Below the pieces are notes generated by a model, which was not told the origin of the DNA, searched no databases, and saw only the letters and a list, made by a program, of their open reading frames with translations. Of a stretch of 10,000 nucleotides of DNA, positions 1-8,690 are shown in pieces. The stretch is taken from contig CM018900.1 in NCBI GenBank assembly GCA_009663005.1, forward strand, positions 19,326,244 through 19,336,243, written 5' to 3'. Made by a program: the position numbers and the translations under genes. Positions within the stretch are counted from its first letter, which is position 1. Each line of letters starts with the position of its first letter. Source of the DNA: Actinidia chinensis (taxonomy: Eukaryota; Streptophyta; Magnoliopsida; Ericales; Actinidiaceae).

Positions 1-1090
1 TTTATCTTATATTTTTCCTATTTTTATCTACTTTATCCCTGTTTTTTATGTTTTTTTTTTAATTTTTAATTTTTTATCTGTTTTTTATTTCTGTTTTTCT
101 TCCTATTTTTACCTATATTTTCTCTTTATATATAATTATATAAGTATATATATTGTTGTTTTTTTTCCTTTTATGTCATTTTATGTTTTTTTTGTTTCAT
201 TTTCAGTTTTTCTTCTCTTTTTTATTTTTTCTTTTTTTAACAATTTTTATTATATTATGTTTCCATTTTTTGCTTGTTTTCCCTTTATTAATATTTTTTA
301 ATTTTATTTTTATATACTTTTTCCTTATCTTTTTTCTCTATTTTTATATACTTTTTCTAATTTTTCTAATTTCCTTTTCCTTTTTCGTTTTTCTTTTTAT
401 CTTCCTTTTTCTTGTTTTTTTAACTTTTTTTTTACCGTTTTCTACTTTTTCTATATATTGTTATCTTCTTCTTTTTTTCTTTGGCCTTTTTTCTTTCTTT
501 ATCTAATTTTTACCAGTTATTATTAATTCCCGTCCCTTTTTTATTTTTTTTTTACTTTTATCTTATTTTTATTTTTGGTTTGTAAGCTTTTGTTTTTTTT
601 TTTCATTTTTCCGCTATTTATTATTTTTTTTTTTTTTCTGTTTTTTGTTTCATTTATTTAGTTTCCTTTTCCTTTTCTTATTTTTTTCCCTTTCTCTTAC
701 TTTTTATATAATCTATTTTTTTCCTTCTTTTTTCTGTTTATTTTTTCTTTTTTTTTTTTTTCCCAATTTTTTTCTTTTTTTTTTTTTTGTTTTTTCATTT
801 CTTTTTTTTCATTTGATACTGCTTTTTTATTTAATCCATTTTTTTTTATCTTTATATACTTTGTTATTTTATTTTTTCTGTTTTTTCTTTTATCTACTTT
901 TTCTGTTTTTATCTTTTTTTCCTTTTTATATACTGAAATTTTGTTATACACTTTTTCCTTTCATTTTCTTTTTTCTTTTTTTTTCTTCTTGTACTTTAGT
1001 TTTTTTTTTCCTGTTTTAAATTTTTATAACTCGTTTTGTATTTTAGATTTTTTTTATTGTTTCTTCTTCTTTTTTTTAATCTCTTTTTTT
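1..1090 (+). repeat. Diverged long duplicated block, copy A (partial at left edge)
   Basis: This block is colinear with 2887-3870. Shared landmarks in the same order are: ATCTACTTTATCCCTG near position 27 (2913 in copy B); the ACCGTTTTCTACTTTTTC stretch from 434 (3207); CTTTGGCC at 480 (3252); GTTATACAC at 943 (3703); and TTTAGATTTTTTTTA near 1041 (3833). The offset shrinks from 2886 to 2773 to 2760, which means net indels. The largest lies between positions ~95 and ~208, where copy A carries about 110 extra bases including a TA-rich patch. The middle part (~560-820) aligns only loosely. The window starts inside the block, so its true left end is unknown. Homology fades at the complex island that begins near 1100. 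Confidence 0.82.
127..153. repeat. Imperfect TA microsatellite in copy A
   Basis: This short run of alternating T and A, broken by AATT and AAG, lies inside the ~110-base segment that is present here and missing from copy B at 2887-3870. It is either an insertion in copy A or a deletion in copy B. Confidence 0.7.
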
Positions 1091-1099
1091 TATCTATTT

Positions 1100-1345
1100 G
1101 AGGGGCACGGTGGCTCCTGTCCCCAGTTGATGTGACGCAACTCGGGTGCGCTGTTTTTATATTCTGTTTACATAGCGGTAAATGTTTTTTCCTGGTCTTG
1201 GCTTTATATTGAACCTTTATGGGCGGATTGTGAAAATAAAAAGGAGTTTGGAAGGGTTTTGTCGTTTTTTTCATCAAATTTCTTTTTTTCCCTGGGTTAT
1301 TGGGTTGTTGGGTGGTTTGTGCTGTTTTTTGTTTTTCGATATCTC
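1100..1345. other. Island of complex, mixed-composition sequence inside the T-rich tract
   Basis: All four bases are used normally here, with several CpGs (CACGG, GACGC, CTCGGG, GCGCTG, GGCGG, GTCG), in sharp contrast to both flanks. The left edge coincides with the end of copy A homology, and no equivalent is seen after 3870 in copy B. Visible structures are GGGG (1102-1105) facing CCCC (1121-1124), AGTTG (1125-1129) facing CAACT (1138-1142), a purine-rich patch near 1230-1260, and a G-rich 8-bp mini-array at 1294-1317. Open frames crossing it run into poly-Phe on one side and poly-Lys on the other, so they are not convincing genes. It could be a fragment of a transposable element, a remnant of unique DNA between repeat expansions, or an insertion. 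I do not recognise the family. Confidence 0.75.
1294..1317 (+). repeat. Three 8-bp G-rich tandem units (GGGTTATT-like)
   Basis: GGGTTATT, GGGTTGTT and GGGTGGTT follow each other without a gap. Three GGG runs plus one GG (1314-1315) could support a two-tier G-quadruplex on the + strand, though not a standard three-tier one. The units resemble telomere-type repeats only loosely; the canonical TTAGGG is not present. Confidence 0.6.
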
Positions 1346-2227
1346 TTTTTCTGTTTTATTTATTTTTTTCCATTTTACTATTTTTTTATTTTTTTCTTCC
1401 CTTTTTTTTTATTTTTCCTTTTTCTTTTTTTTTCTTCTTTTAGCTTTTTTTTTTGTTAGCTTCTCTTTTTACTTTTTCATTTTTTTTCTGTTTTTAATTT
1501 TTAACCTTTTTCCTTTTCCGTTTTTATATTTTAATCTACTTTTTTTTTCAATTTTTTTCTTGTTTTTATTTTTTCTTTCTGTTTTGTTTATATATTAGTT
1601 TTTTATCTTCTACTAATTTTTTATTCTGTTTTTTTTTTTTTTTTTCTTTTTTTCCTTTTTTTTTCCTTTTTTTTTTTTTTTTTTCCCTTTTTGTTTATAA
1701 TCTTTTAATTTTTAAAAACAATCTTTTGTTCTTCTTGTTTTTGTTATTGTTATCTTCTTTTTTTCTTTTTCTTACAGTTTTTCAGTTTTTTTCTGTTTTT
1801 AGTTTTTAAATTGTTTTTTTCCAAATTTTTTCTTATTTTTATTTCTTTTTTCCTTTTTTTATAGTTATTTTCTATTTTGTTTTATTTTTTGCATGTTTTC
1901 CTTTTTTTACGGGTTTTTATTCCTTTTTTTTTTAATTTTTATCTTCATTTTATTCTATTTTTACTTTTTTTTCCTCTTTTTACTCTTTTTATAAATCTTC
2001 TTTTTTTAAAAAAAAAATTTTTTTATTTTTTTATTTGTCTTCCCTTTTTTTCTTTATTTTTTCTTTTTTGTTGTTTTTTCTTCTTTTTTTCTGTTTTCAA
2101 TTTTTTTTTCTCTTTTTCGATGTTTTTATTTTTTCTGCTTTTTTTTAATGTTTTTTACTTTTACTTTTTTTCTTTTACAATTTTTCATGTTTTCTTGGAT
2201 TTTCTTCTTTTTTCCTATTTTATTTGT
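1346..2227. repeat. T-rich low-complexity stretch without recognisable gene
   Basis: This is more of the pyrimidine tract, with long T runs at about 1629-1646 and 1669-1684 and one T7A10T7 palindrome at 2001-2024. The words CTGTTTTTAATTTTT and AATCTACTTTTTT recur, linking it to the family of degenerate units seen elsewhere in the window. Apart from these I see no gene, RNA or regulatory signal. Confidence 0.8.
2001..2024. repeat. Perfect T7-A10-T7 run forming A/T fold-back palindromes
   Basis: Seven T are followed by ten A and then seven T. Both junctions are self-complementary, so either strand can fold back. It is the longest A run on the + strand of the T-rich tract. Confidence 0.85.
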
Positions 2228-2242
2228 TTATATATATATATA
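2228..2242. repeat. Short TA microsatellite
   Basis: Seven TA dinucleotides sit in a T-rich context, between GTT and GTTTTTTG. Confidence 0.75.
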
Positions 2243-2371
2243 GTTTTTTGTTATCTTATTCTTTTCCTACTTTTCTATTTTTTTATTTTGTAACTACTTT
2301 TTTTTTAATTTCCTTTATCCCCTCATTTTTTTGTAATTTGCTATTGTTTCTTTCTTTCTTGTTTTCTTCTT

Positions 2372-2409
2372 TACCAAAACCATAACAAAAATAATTCCAC
2401 TTTTTGGTA
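2372..2409. other. A/C-rich patch with 8-bp hairpin arms
   Basis: TACCAAAA (2372-2379) is the exact reverse complement of TTTTGGTA (2402-2409), giving an 8-bp stem with a 22-base loop. TTTTGGTA occurs again at 2416-2423. The stretch 2373-2400 is A and C with very few T, a local reversal of the composition around it. It may be a remnant of unique sequence. No terminator role is implied, because the context is eukaryotic. Confidence 0.6.
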
Positions 2410-2488
2410 GTATATTTTTGGTATCTTCTTCTCTTCCCTTTTTCTTTTTTTTTATTTTACTCTAATTTTTTCTTCTATTTTTTTACCC

Positions 2489-2502
2489 TTTTTTTAAAAA
2501 AA
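2489..2502. repeat. Perfect T7A7 palindrome
   Basis: Seven T are followed by seven A, then TTACTGCTTTTT. It belongs to a small set of similar T-run/A-run junctions at 1709-1718, 2001-2024, 4518-4531 and 7249-7263. Confidence 0.8.
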
Positions 2503-2668
2503 TTACTGCTTTTTACATTTTTTTTATCTTTATCTAACTTTTTCTTTTTTTTTTGTTTTTTTTTCGTTTTTTTTTTTTTTTTTTTCTTTTTTTTTTCCCT
2601 CCTGTTTTTTATATTTTTATTTTTTTTCATATTTTCAATCATTTTTTTCCCCTGTTTTACTTTTTTTA

Positions 2669-2702
2669 ATATATATATATAGTATATATATATATATATT
2701 AT

Positions 2703-2733
<31 letters not shown>

Positions 2734-2752
2734 GTGGTTATCATATATATAT
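2669..2752. repeat. Interrupted TA microsatellite
   Basis: This is the longest AT dinucleotide tract in the window. It is interrupted by AGT near 2691, a TT step near 2699, AAAT near 2715 and GTGGTTATC near 2734. Such tracts are self-complementary, can extrude cruciforms and change length readily. Confidence 0.92.
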
Positions 2753-2836
2753 TTTTTTGTTCTCGTTCTTTTTTTTTCTTTTCCTTTAATTTTCTTTTTA
2801 TTTTTCTTCCATTTTATGTTTTCTTTTTTTCTGTAT

Positions 2837-2868
2837 TATAAATATATATATATATATATATATTTATA
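2837..2868. repeat. TA microsatellite just upstream of copy B
   Basis: A near-perfect TA run is bounded by TATAAA on the left and TTATATTTATC on the right. It ends about 20 bases before copy B of the long duplication begins at 2887, so it may mark or have promoted that junction. Confidence 0.88.
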
Positions 2869-2886
2869 TTTATCTACTTTTTTCTA

Positions 2887-3870
2887 TTTATCTTATATTT
2901 TTTCTATTTTTATCTACTTTATCCCTGTTTTTTATGTTTTTTTCAATTTTTAATTTTTTATCTGTTTTTTATTTCTGTTTTTTTCTTCTCTTTTTTATTT
3001 TTTTAACAATTTTTATTATATTATGTTTCCCTTTTTTTGCTTGTTTTCCCTTTATTAATATTTTTTTATTTTATTTTTATATACTTTTTCCTTATCTTTT
3101 TTCTCTATTTTTATCTACTTTTTTTATTTTTTTTTGTTTTAATTTCCTTTTCCTTTTTCGTTTTCCTTTTTATCTTCCTTTTTCTAGTTTTTTTAACTTT
3201 TTTTTTACCGTTTTCTACTTTTTCTATATATTGTTATCTTCCTTTTTTTTTTCTTTGGCCTTTTTTCTTTCTTTGTCCAATTTTTATTAGTTTTATATTC
3301 CTTATTTTTATTTTTTTTACTTTTATCTTCTTTTTATTCTGTTTTTTTCTTTTTTCCTCTATTTATCTATTTTTTTTTTTTCTTTTTTCTTTCCTGTTTT
3401 TTTTTATCTTATGTTTTCCTTCCCTTTTCTTTTTTTCCGCTTTCTTATTTTTTTTAACTCACTTTTTTTTTTTTTCTTGCTTTTTGTCTTTTTTATTTAT
3501 TCCCAGTTTTTTGTTTTGTTTTGTTTTTAATTTATTTTTTTTTAATTTTGAACCTACTTTTAATTTAAATTCCTTTTTTTTTTTATCTTTATAATACTTT
3601 TTTATTTTATTTTTCCCTGTTTTTGTTTTTCTTTTTATCTACTTTTTTCTGTTTTAAAATTTTAATTCTATCCTTTTTTCCCTTTTTATATATTACAATT
3701 TTGTTATACACTTTTTTTCCTTTTATCTACATTTTTTTCCTTTCATATTCTTTTTCTTTTTTTTCTTCATTTATTTTAGTTTTTTTTTCTATTTTCTGTT
3801 TTTTCTTGTTTTAAAATTTTAACTGTTTGTATTTAGATTTTTTTTTATTTCTTCTTTTTTTATCTCATTT
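2887..3870 (+). repeat. Diverged long duplicated block, copy B
   Basis: This is the second, complete-looking copy of the sequence at 1-1090, in the same orientation. The first 50 bases of copy A match almost without indels at an offset of 2886. CTTTGGCCTTTTTTCTTTCTTT at 3252 matches 480. TTTATCTTTATA near 3584 and GTTATACACTTTTT at 3703 match 846 and 943. Net shortening of about 110 bases in the first 300 comes from loss of the TA-containing segment found in copy A. After about 3870 the sequences can no longer be aligned by eye. Copy A then meets the complex island, while copy B continues as T-rich DNA. Confidence 0.82.
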
Positions 3871-4517
3871 TTTCTCTTTATTATTTTTTCCTGTTTATAT
3901 ACATTTTTATTTTTTATTTTTTATTATTTTTTTCCCTGTATTTTTTATTTTTTGCTTTTCTTTGGGTTTTTTCTCTGTTTTTATCTATATTTTTTTTTAT
4001 TTTTTTCTGTTTTTTCTGTTTTTAATTTTCAAAATGTTTTTTTTTCATTTTTTATCTATTTTTTGCTTTTGCTGTTCTCCTATTTTTATCTATTTTTTTC
4101 TTTTTTCTTTTTTTAATTTTTGAACCATTTTTTTACTGATTTTATCCATTTATTTTTTATTATCTTCTTTTTTCACTTTTTCGTTCTTTCGTTTCTTTAC
4201 AGATTTTTCAAAATTAATCTATTTCTGTTTAGATTTATACTTTTTTGTTACCTTCTTTTTTTTCCATTTCCCTTCTTTCTCTTTTTTATATGCTTTCTTG
4301 TTCTGTTTTTTTATCTCCTTTTTTGTTTTTTTTGTTTTTAAATTACTTTTTCTTTTTATTAATGTTTTTGTTTACTTTTTTTATTTTTTGTTTTTTATCT
4401 CTTTTTCTGATTTTATTTTTCTTTTTCTTTTTTATTCATTTTTTCTATTTTTATCTACTTTTTTCTGATTTTAATTGCCATTTTTATCCACATTTTTTGA
4501 ATTTTTTATAGTTTCTA

Positions 4518-4531
4518 TTTTTTAAAAAAAA
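4518..4531. repeat. T6A8 palindromic junction
   Basis: A T run is followed by eight A and then TCACTTTTATATATATACAT. The following word TCAC resembles the TCAACT that follows the same kind of junction at 7249-7263, so the two sites may share ancestry. Confidence 0.75.
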
Positions 4532-4536
4532 TCACT

Positions 4537-4552
4537 TTTATATATATACATA
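4537..4552. repeat. Short TA-rich run
   Basis: TATATATATACATA lies directly downstream of the T6A8 junction and is followed by a run of seven A. Confidence 0.7.
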
Positions 4553-4619
4553 AAAAAATTGATATCTTTTTTTAACTATTTTCATATTTCCTTTTTCTAT
4601 GTTTTTCTGTTTTTTTATA

Positions 4620-4621
<2 letters not shown>

Positions 4622-4650
<29 letters not shown>
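4622..4650 (+). repeat. Poly-T run, 29 bases
   Basis: An uninterrupted T run sits inside copy C. On the - strand it is a poly-A run, but no retroposon body adjoins it, so it is more simply explained by slippage. Confidence 0.93.
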
Positions 4651-4655
<5 letters not shown>

Positions 4656-5160
4656 CTTTTTATCTTTTTTTTTTTTTTTTTTCTCTTTTTTTTTTTACCC
4701 ACTCCCATCCCCTTTTTATGTCCCTATGTTTCTCATATTTTTCTTTTTCTTTTATCTTTTTTGTCTTTTTCTTCCTTCTTTCCCCCACCTCTTTTTGTTT
4801 TTCCCGTTCTTTTTTTTTTCCTTTTTTCTCCTTTTTGCTTCTCTATTTTCATCTCCTTATTCTAGTTCTTTTTTTTAATTTTAGAGATTTTTTCTTTCTT
4901 GTTTAAATTTTTCTATTTTTCCAGATTTAATGTTTTTATGTTATTCTTTTGTTTTTTTTACTATTTGTTCTTCTTTTTATGTTTTTTGTTATTTTTTTAT
5001 GTTTTCAATTTATTCTTCCTTTTTTTGGTTTCTACCTGTTTTTATTTTTTCCCCTTCCCCCTCTCATTTTTTTCCTTTTCCTTTTTTTATTTTAATTTTT
5101 TTTCTATTTCTTTTTCTTTTCTCCTGCTTTTATCTATTTTCCCCCCTTTTTCTTTTTCTT

Positions 5161-5850
5161 TTAATCCATGTTTTTAGATTTTTGTGTTTTTCTTTGTTTT
5201 CTTTTTTTTTTTGTATTTTTTGTTTTATTTTATTTTTCCATTTTGAACAGTTTTTCTTTGATTTATAATTTTTTTATTTTGTTTTTTTAATTTTTGAACT
5301 ATTTTTTCTACTTATTTTATACATTTTTTTCTTTTTAAATATATATTTTTTGTTACCTTCCTTTTTCACTTTTTCCTTCTTTCGTGTTTTATTTTTTTTT
5401 TACATTTTTATTTTTTATGTAGTTCTTTTTTTTCTTTTTTTGTATTTAATTTTTTAATATTTGTTTTCCTTTTCCTTTTTTCCTTGTTTTTCTTTTTTCT
5501 ATTTTTTTCTCTTTTTTTTAATTTCCCTTTTTTCAGTTTATCTTTTTTGATTTAATTTAATTTTCCTTTTCCTTTTTTTGATTTTTCTATTTTTATTTTC
5601 TTTTTTATTTCTTTTTAGTTTTTTAACAATTTTAAATTTTTCCTTTTTCCTGTTTATATATAAATGTATTTTTTTATTTCTTTTTTTTCATTTTTAAGAC
5701 TTTTTTACTTTTTCGCAATTTATATATAAATATATTTTATGTTTTCTTATTTTTTCCCTTTTTCATTTGTATTTACATTTTTTTATATTTTTCTTTCTTT
5801 TCTTTTTTTAATTTTTTTAACTGTTTTTCTTTGTTTTAATGTTTGTTTTT
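5161..5850. repeat. T-rich spacer between copies C and D with an extra partial unit
   Basis: Around 5283-5390 there is a third, partial version of the start of copies C and D: AATTTTTGAACTATTTTTTC, then TTATTTTATACATTTTTT, then GTTACCTTCCTTTTTCAC and CCTTCTTTCG. Two short TATATATAAAT words occur near 5655 and 5720. Nothing resembling a gene is visible. Confidence 0.6.
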
Positions 5851-6725
5851 TCTGTTTTTAATTTTTGAACTATTTATATTACTGTGTTTATCATTTTTTT
5901 TCTTTTTAGATTTATATTTTATGGTTATCTCCTTTTTTTCCCTTTTCCCTTCTTTCTTCATTTATATGCAATTTTCTTCGTTTTTTAGTTTTTTTTATCT
6001 CTTTTTTCGTTGATATGTATTTATATTTTTATCTCTTTTTTCGTTTTTTTATGTTTTTAAATTCCTTTTTCATTTTTTTCATTTTTTATATCTTTTTCCC
6101 GATTTTATTTTTTCTTTTTATTCTGCTTTTATCTACTTTTTCTTCTTTTTTTCCTGTTTTTAATTTCCATTTTTATCCTTATTTTTTTAATTTCTACTTA
6201 ATATATATGTATATATAACTGTTTTATCTCTCTTTTTTGTTTTTCCTTTTTTCTTTTCCCCCTCCTTCATCATTTCCCCCTTTTTTCTTCTTTTTTTCTT
6301 CCCTTCTTTTTTTTATCTTTTTCTTCTTTTTTCTGTTTTTATCTACTTTATTTCTTTTTTCCTTTTTTCAAATTTTTTAAGATTTTGTTTCTTGTTTTAA
6401 TTTTTTTATTTTTTCAGATTTAATTTTTTTATGTTCTTATTTTATTTTTTTACTATTTTTTCTTCTTTTTACTTTTTTTGGTTATATATAAATTTTTTTG
6501 GTTATTTTTTCTCGTTTTCATTTTTTATGTTTTTCTTTTTTTTTCTTTTTTTACCCTCCTTGTTTTCCTGTTTTTATTTTCTTGTTTTTATCTTCTTCTT
6601 TTCTCTGTCTTTCTTTTCCTTTTTTTTTTTCTTTTATTTCTTTTTCCCTTTCTCTTTTTTTCTTTCTCCCCTTTTTTTTCTTTTTCTTTTTCTTTTCTGT
6701 TTATCTTATTTTTTAAATTTCATTT
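5851..6725 (+). repeat. Second duplicated block, copy D
   Basis: This is the partner of copy C. It begins with TTTTTAATTTTTGAACTATTT near 5857, followed by TTTTTAGATTTATATTTT near 5904, CCTTTTCCCTTCTTTCTTC near 5940, TTTTTAAATTCCTTTTTC near 6055, TATCTAC at 6130, and TTTCCATTTTTATCC near 6164. A C-rich pyrimidine zone at 6235-6310 and CAGATTTAATTTTTTTATG at 6415 complete the series. The order and strand match copy C. Divergence is greatest in the pure pyrimidine parts, where alignment by eye is unreliable. Confidence 0.68.
6198..6218. repeat. Short TA microsatellite with GT interruption
   Basis: AATATATATGTATATATAAC lies at the point in copy D that corresponds to the A8/TA-run region at 4518-4552 in copy C, so TA content is shared by both copies at this place. 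Confidence 0.75.
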
Positions 6726-7226
6726 TTTCCCTATTTTTAATTTTCATTTGTTCCTAATTTTTGATTTTTTTGATTTTTTTACTGTTTTAGACTTTTCTGT
6801 TTTTTATTTTTTGTTTTAATTTTCTTTTTTTCTGTGTTTATTTTCTCTCTCTTTCATTTTGTTCTGTTTTAATTTTCTAACTGTTTTTTTTATTTTTGTG
6901 TTTTCCTTTACATGGCATTTTTATTTTTTATCTACTTTTATTCTATTTTAAGCTATTTTTTTATCCTATATTTCTGTTTTTCTTCTTCTTTTCTTATGTT
7001 TTTTGTTTTTCATTTTTGTTCTATTTATCTTTTTTTATTTTAACTTAATTTTTCTTTTTTTCTATTTTTTCTATTTTAAATTGTTTTAACTTTTTTATGT
7101 TTATCATTTTTTTAATATAATTTTTCTTTTTCTTTTTCTTCTTTCTTTTCTTCTGTTTTTTTAGTTTTTTTTCTCAGTCTCCCCTTTTTTCCCCCTTATT
7201 TTTTCTTATTTTTTTCCTTTTTTTTT

Positions 7227-7263
7227 CATAACATCTCATAGAGGACTCTTTTTTTAAAAAAAA
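7227..7263. other. Small mixed-composition patch ending in T7A8 palindrome
   Basis: CATAACATCTCATAGAGGAC is the only purine-containing complex word for several hundred bases. It is followed at once by seven T (7249-7255) and eight A (7256-7263), then TCAACTG. It may be a residual piece of the ancestral unit or of inserted DNA. Confidence 0.55.
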
Positions 7264-7949
7264 TCAACTGTTTTTTAATCTACTTTTTACATGCTTTATT
7301 CCCTGTGTTTTATTTTTTTATATTTTATCTATTTTTTTCTATTTTCTGTTTTTCTTTTGTTTTTTGTTTTCAATATCATTTTTCTTTTTTTTTTCTTTTT
7401 ATCATTTTTTGTTTTAATTTCATTTTTGTTTTTCTTTTTTTTATTTCTTTTCTTCTGCTTTTGTTTTCTATTTTAAACTATTTTAACATTTTTTTTGTCT
7501 AATTTTTATCAGTTTTTGTGTTTTATCTAATTTTTCACTTTGTAAATATAAAGTTCTTGTTATTTTCTTCTTTTTTTCCATTTTCTTTCTTTCCTGTTTT
7601 TATTTTTTTTTATTTTTTAACTCTTTTTTGATTATTTTTTTTTTGTTTTTCGATTTTGAACCCTTTTTAAATTTTTCTTTCCTTTTTTGGTTATTTATTT
7701 TTGTTATATCCTTTTTTTAATACTGTTTTTATTTTTATAACTCTTTTTTCTTTTTTCTTTTCTTTTTCTATTTTAATCTACTTTTTTCTTCATCTTTTTT
7801 TCCTGTTTTTATTTTTTTCTTTTTTTGTTTTTATCTCTTTTGTATGTTTTTTTATTTCGTTTTTTTGTTTTGTTTTGTTTTTTAATTTCTGAAATATTTT
7901 TTATTAATTTTTTTCTTCTTTTTCTGTTTTTATCTATTTTTTCTTTTTG

Positions 7950-7968
7950 TTATATATATATATATATT
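7950..7968. repeat. TA microsatellite
   Basis: About nine TA dinucleotides lie between TTTTTGT and TGTTATCC. Confidence 0.85.
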
Positions 7969-8124
7969 GTTATCCTTTTTTTTATCTACTTTTTCTAGTC
8001 TTCCTTTTGTTTTTAACTTTTTATCATTTTTCATTTTAATATCCTTTTTTTGTAATTTTCAATTGTTTGTTGCTTGCTTGCTTAGATTTTTTCCTATTTT
8101 TAATTATTTTTCATGTTTTTAACT

Positions 8125-8127
<3 letters not shown>

Positions 8128-8179
<52 letters not shown>

Positions 8180-8185
8180 TTTTTT

Positions 8186-8231
<46 letters not shown>

Positions 8232-8264
8232 CTTTTTTTTTTTTTTTATGTTTTTTTTTTTTTA

Positions 8265-8295
<31 letters not shown>

Positions 8296-8302
8296 TTTTT
8301 TT
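8128..8302 (+). repeat. Near-pure poly-T block, 175 bases
   Basis: T runs of 32, 25, 44, 15, 13, 11 and 26 bases are separated by only one to three other bases (C, CC, C, ATG, A, C). This is the strongest homopolymer in the window. Its true length is likely to be poorly determined by any sequencing method. It is followed by a C/T-only region to about 8690. Confidence 0.95.
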
Positions 8303-8303
8303 A

Positions 8304-8690
8304 TTCCTTTTTTCTCTCTCACTCATTTTTTTGTTTTCTTTCTTTTTTTCTCTTCTTTTTTTTTCTTTCCTTGTTGAAATCTCTTTTCTTATTTGTTTTC
8401 CTATTGTTCTTTTCCCCCCTTTTTTTCCTCCTTTTTTTCTTTTTTTACGGTCATTTTTATTTATTTTTTTTTTATTTTCTTGCTATTTTTGCTGTTTTTT
8501 ATTCTTTTTTTCTTCCTTTCCTTTTTTCTTCTCCTTGTTCTTCTTCCCTTTTCCCTTTCTTCTCTTTTCTTCTCTTTTTTTCTTTTTTTTTTTCCTTTTC
8601 TTTCCTCTTTTTCTTCTTTTTTTTTTTCCCTTATGTTTTTTCTTTCTCTCTTTTTTTTTTCACTTTTTTCTTTTTTGACTTTTTATTTTT
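8304..8690. repeat. C/T polypyrimidine stretch
   Basis: This is almost entirely C and T, with CT and CTT clusters such as TTTCTCTCTCACTC near 8310 and CTTCTCTTTTCTTCTC near 8558. Such homopyrimidine DNA with mirror symmetry is the classical substrate for intramolecular triplex (H-DNA). No gene is visible. Confidence 0.8.

Larger units (their letters stand above)
4108..5160 (+). repeat. Second duplicated block, copy C
   Basis: Landmarks in order are: AATTTTTGAACCATTTTTTT near 4114; a TTTAGATTTATAC word near 4228; GTTACCTTC with CATTTCCCTTCTTTCT near 4247; TTTTTAAATTACTTTTTC near 4336; TATCTACTTTTTTCTG at 4452; ATTGCCATTTTTATCC at 4475; a pyrimidine zone with C clusters (4690-4830); and CCAGATTTAATGTTTTTATG at 4921. 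The same series appears in the same order and orientation in 5851-6725. The spacing falls from about 1740 to 1680 and then to 1493 because copy D lost sequence and the T run at 4622-4650 is not matched in length. Confidence 0.68.
6726..8127. repeat. T-rich stretch with a weak internal repeat pair
   Basis: No gene is visible. CTATTTTAAA occurs at 7071-7080 and 7468-7477, each followed by T-rich sequence with TTTTAAC. The ~110-130 bases upstream of each share a CTGTTTTTCTTCT/TTTGTTTT pattern, suggesting a diverged pair near 6966-7100 and 7340-7497. A related CTATTTTAAG is at 6943. Three GCTT tetranucleotides stand in tandem at 8072-8083. Confidence 0.55.

Noticed and set aside
697..951. Lys/Asn/Glu-rich - strand open frames (also 2475-2744 and 8119-8322)
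   Set aside because: They are simply the reverse complement of T/C runs. No recognisable protein composition is present beyond low complexity.
1102..1155. Possible SINE or tRNA-like start (GGGGCACGGTGGCTC resembles an A-box-like element head)
   Set aside because: The resemblance covers about 14 bases. No B-box (GGTTCGANNCC), cloverleaf or tail could be found, so it is left as unclassified complex sequence.
8128..8302. Poly-A tail of a - strand retroposon
   Set aside because: No retroposon body, target-site duplication or polyadenylation context was recognised next to it. T-run slippage explains it, as it does many other T runs in the window.
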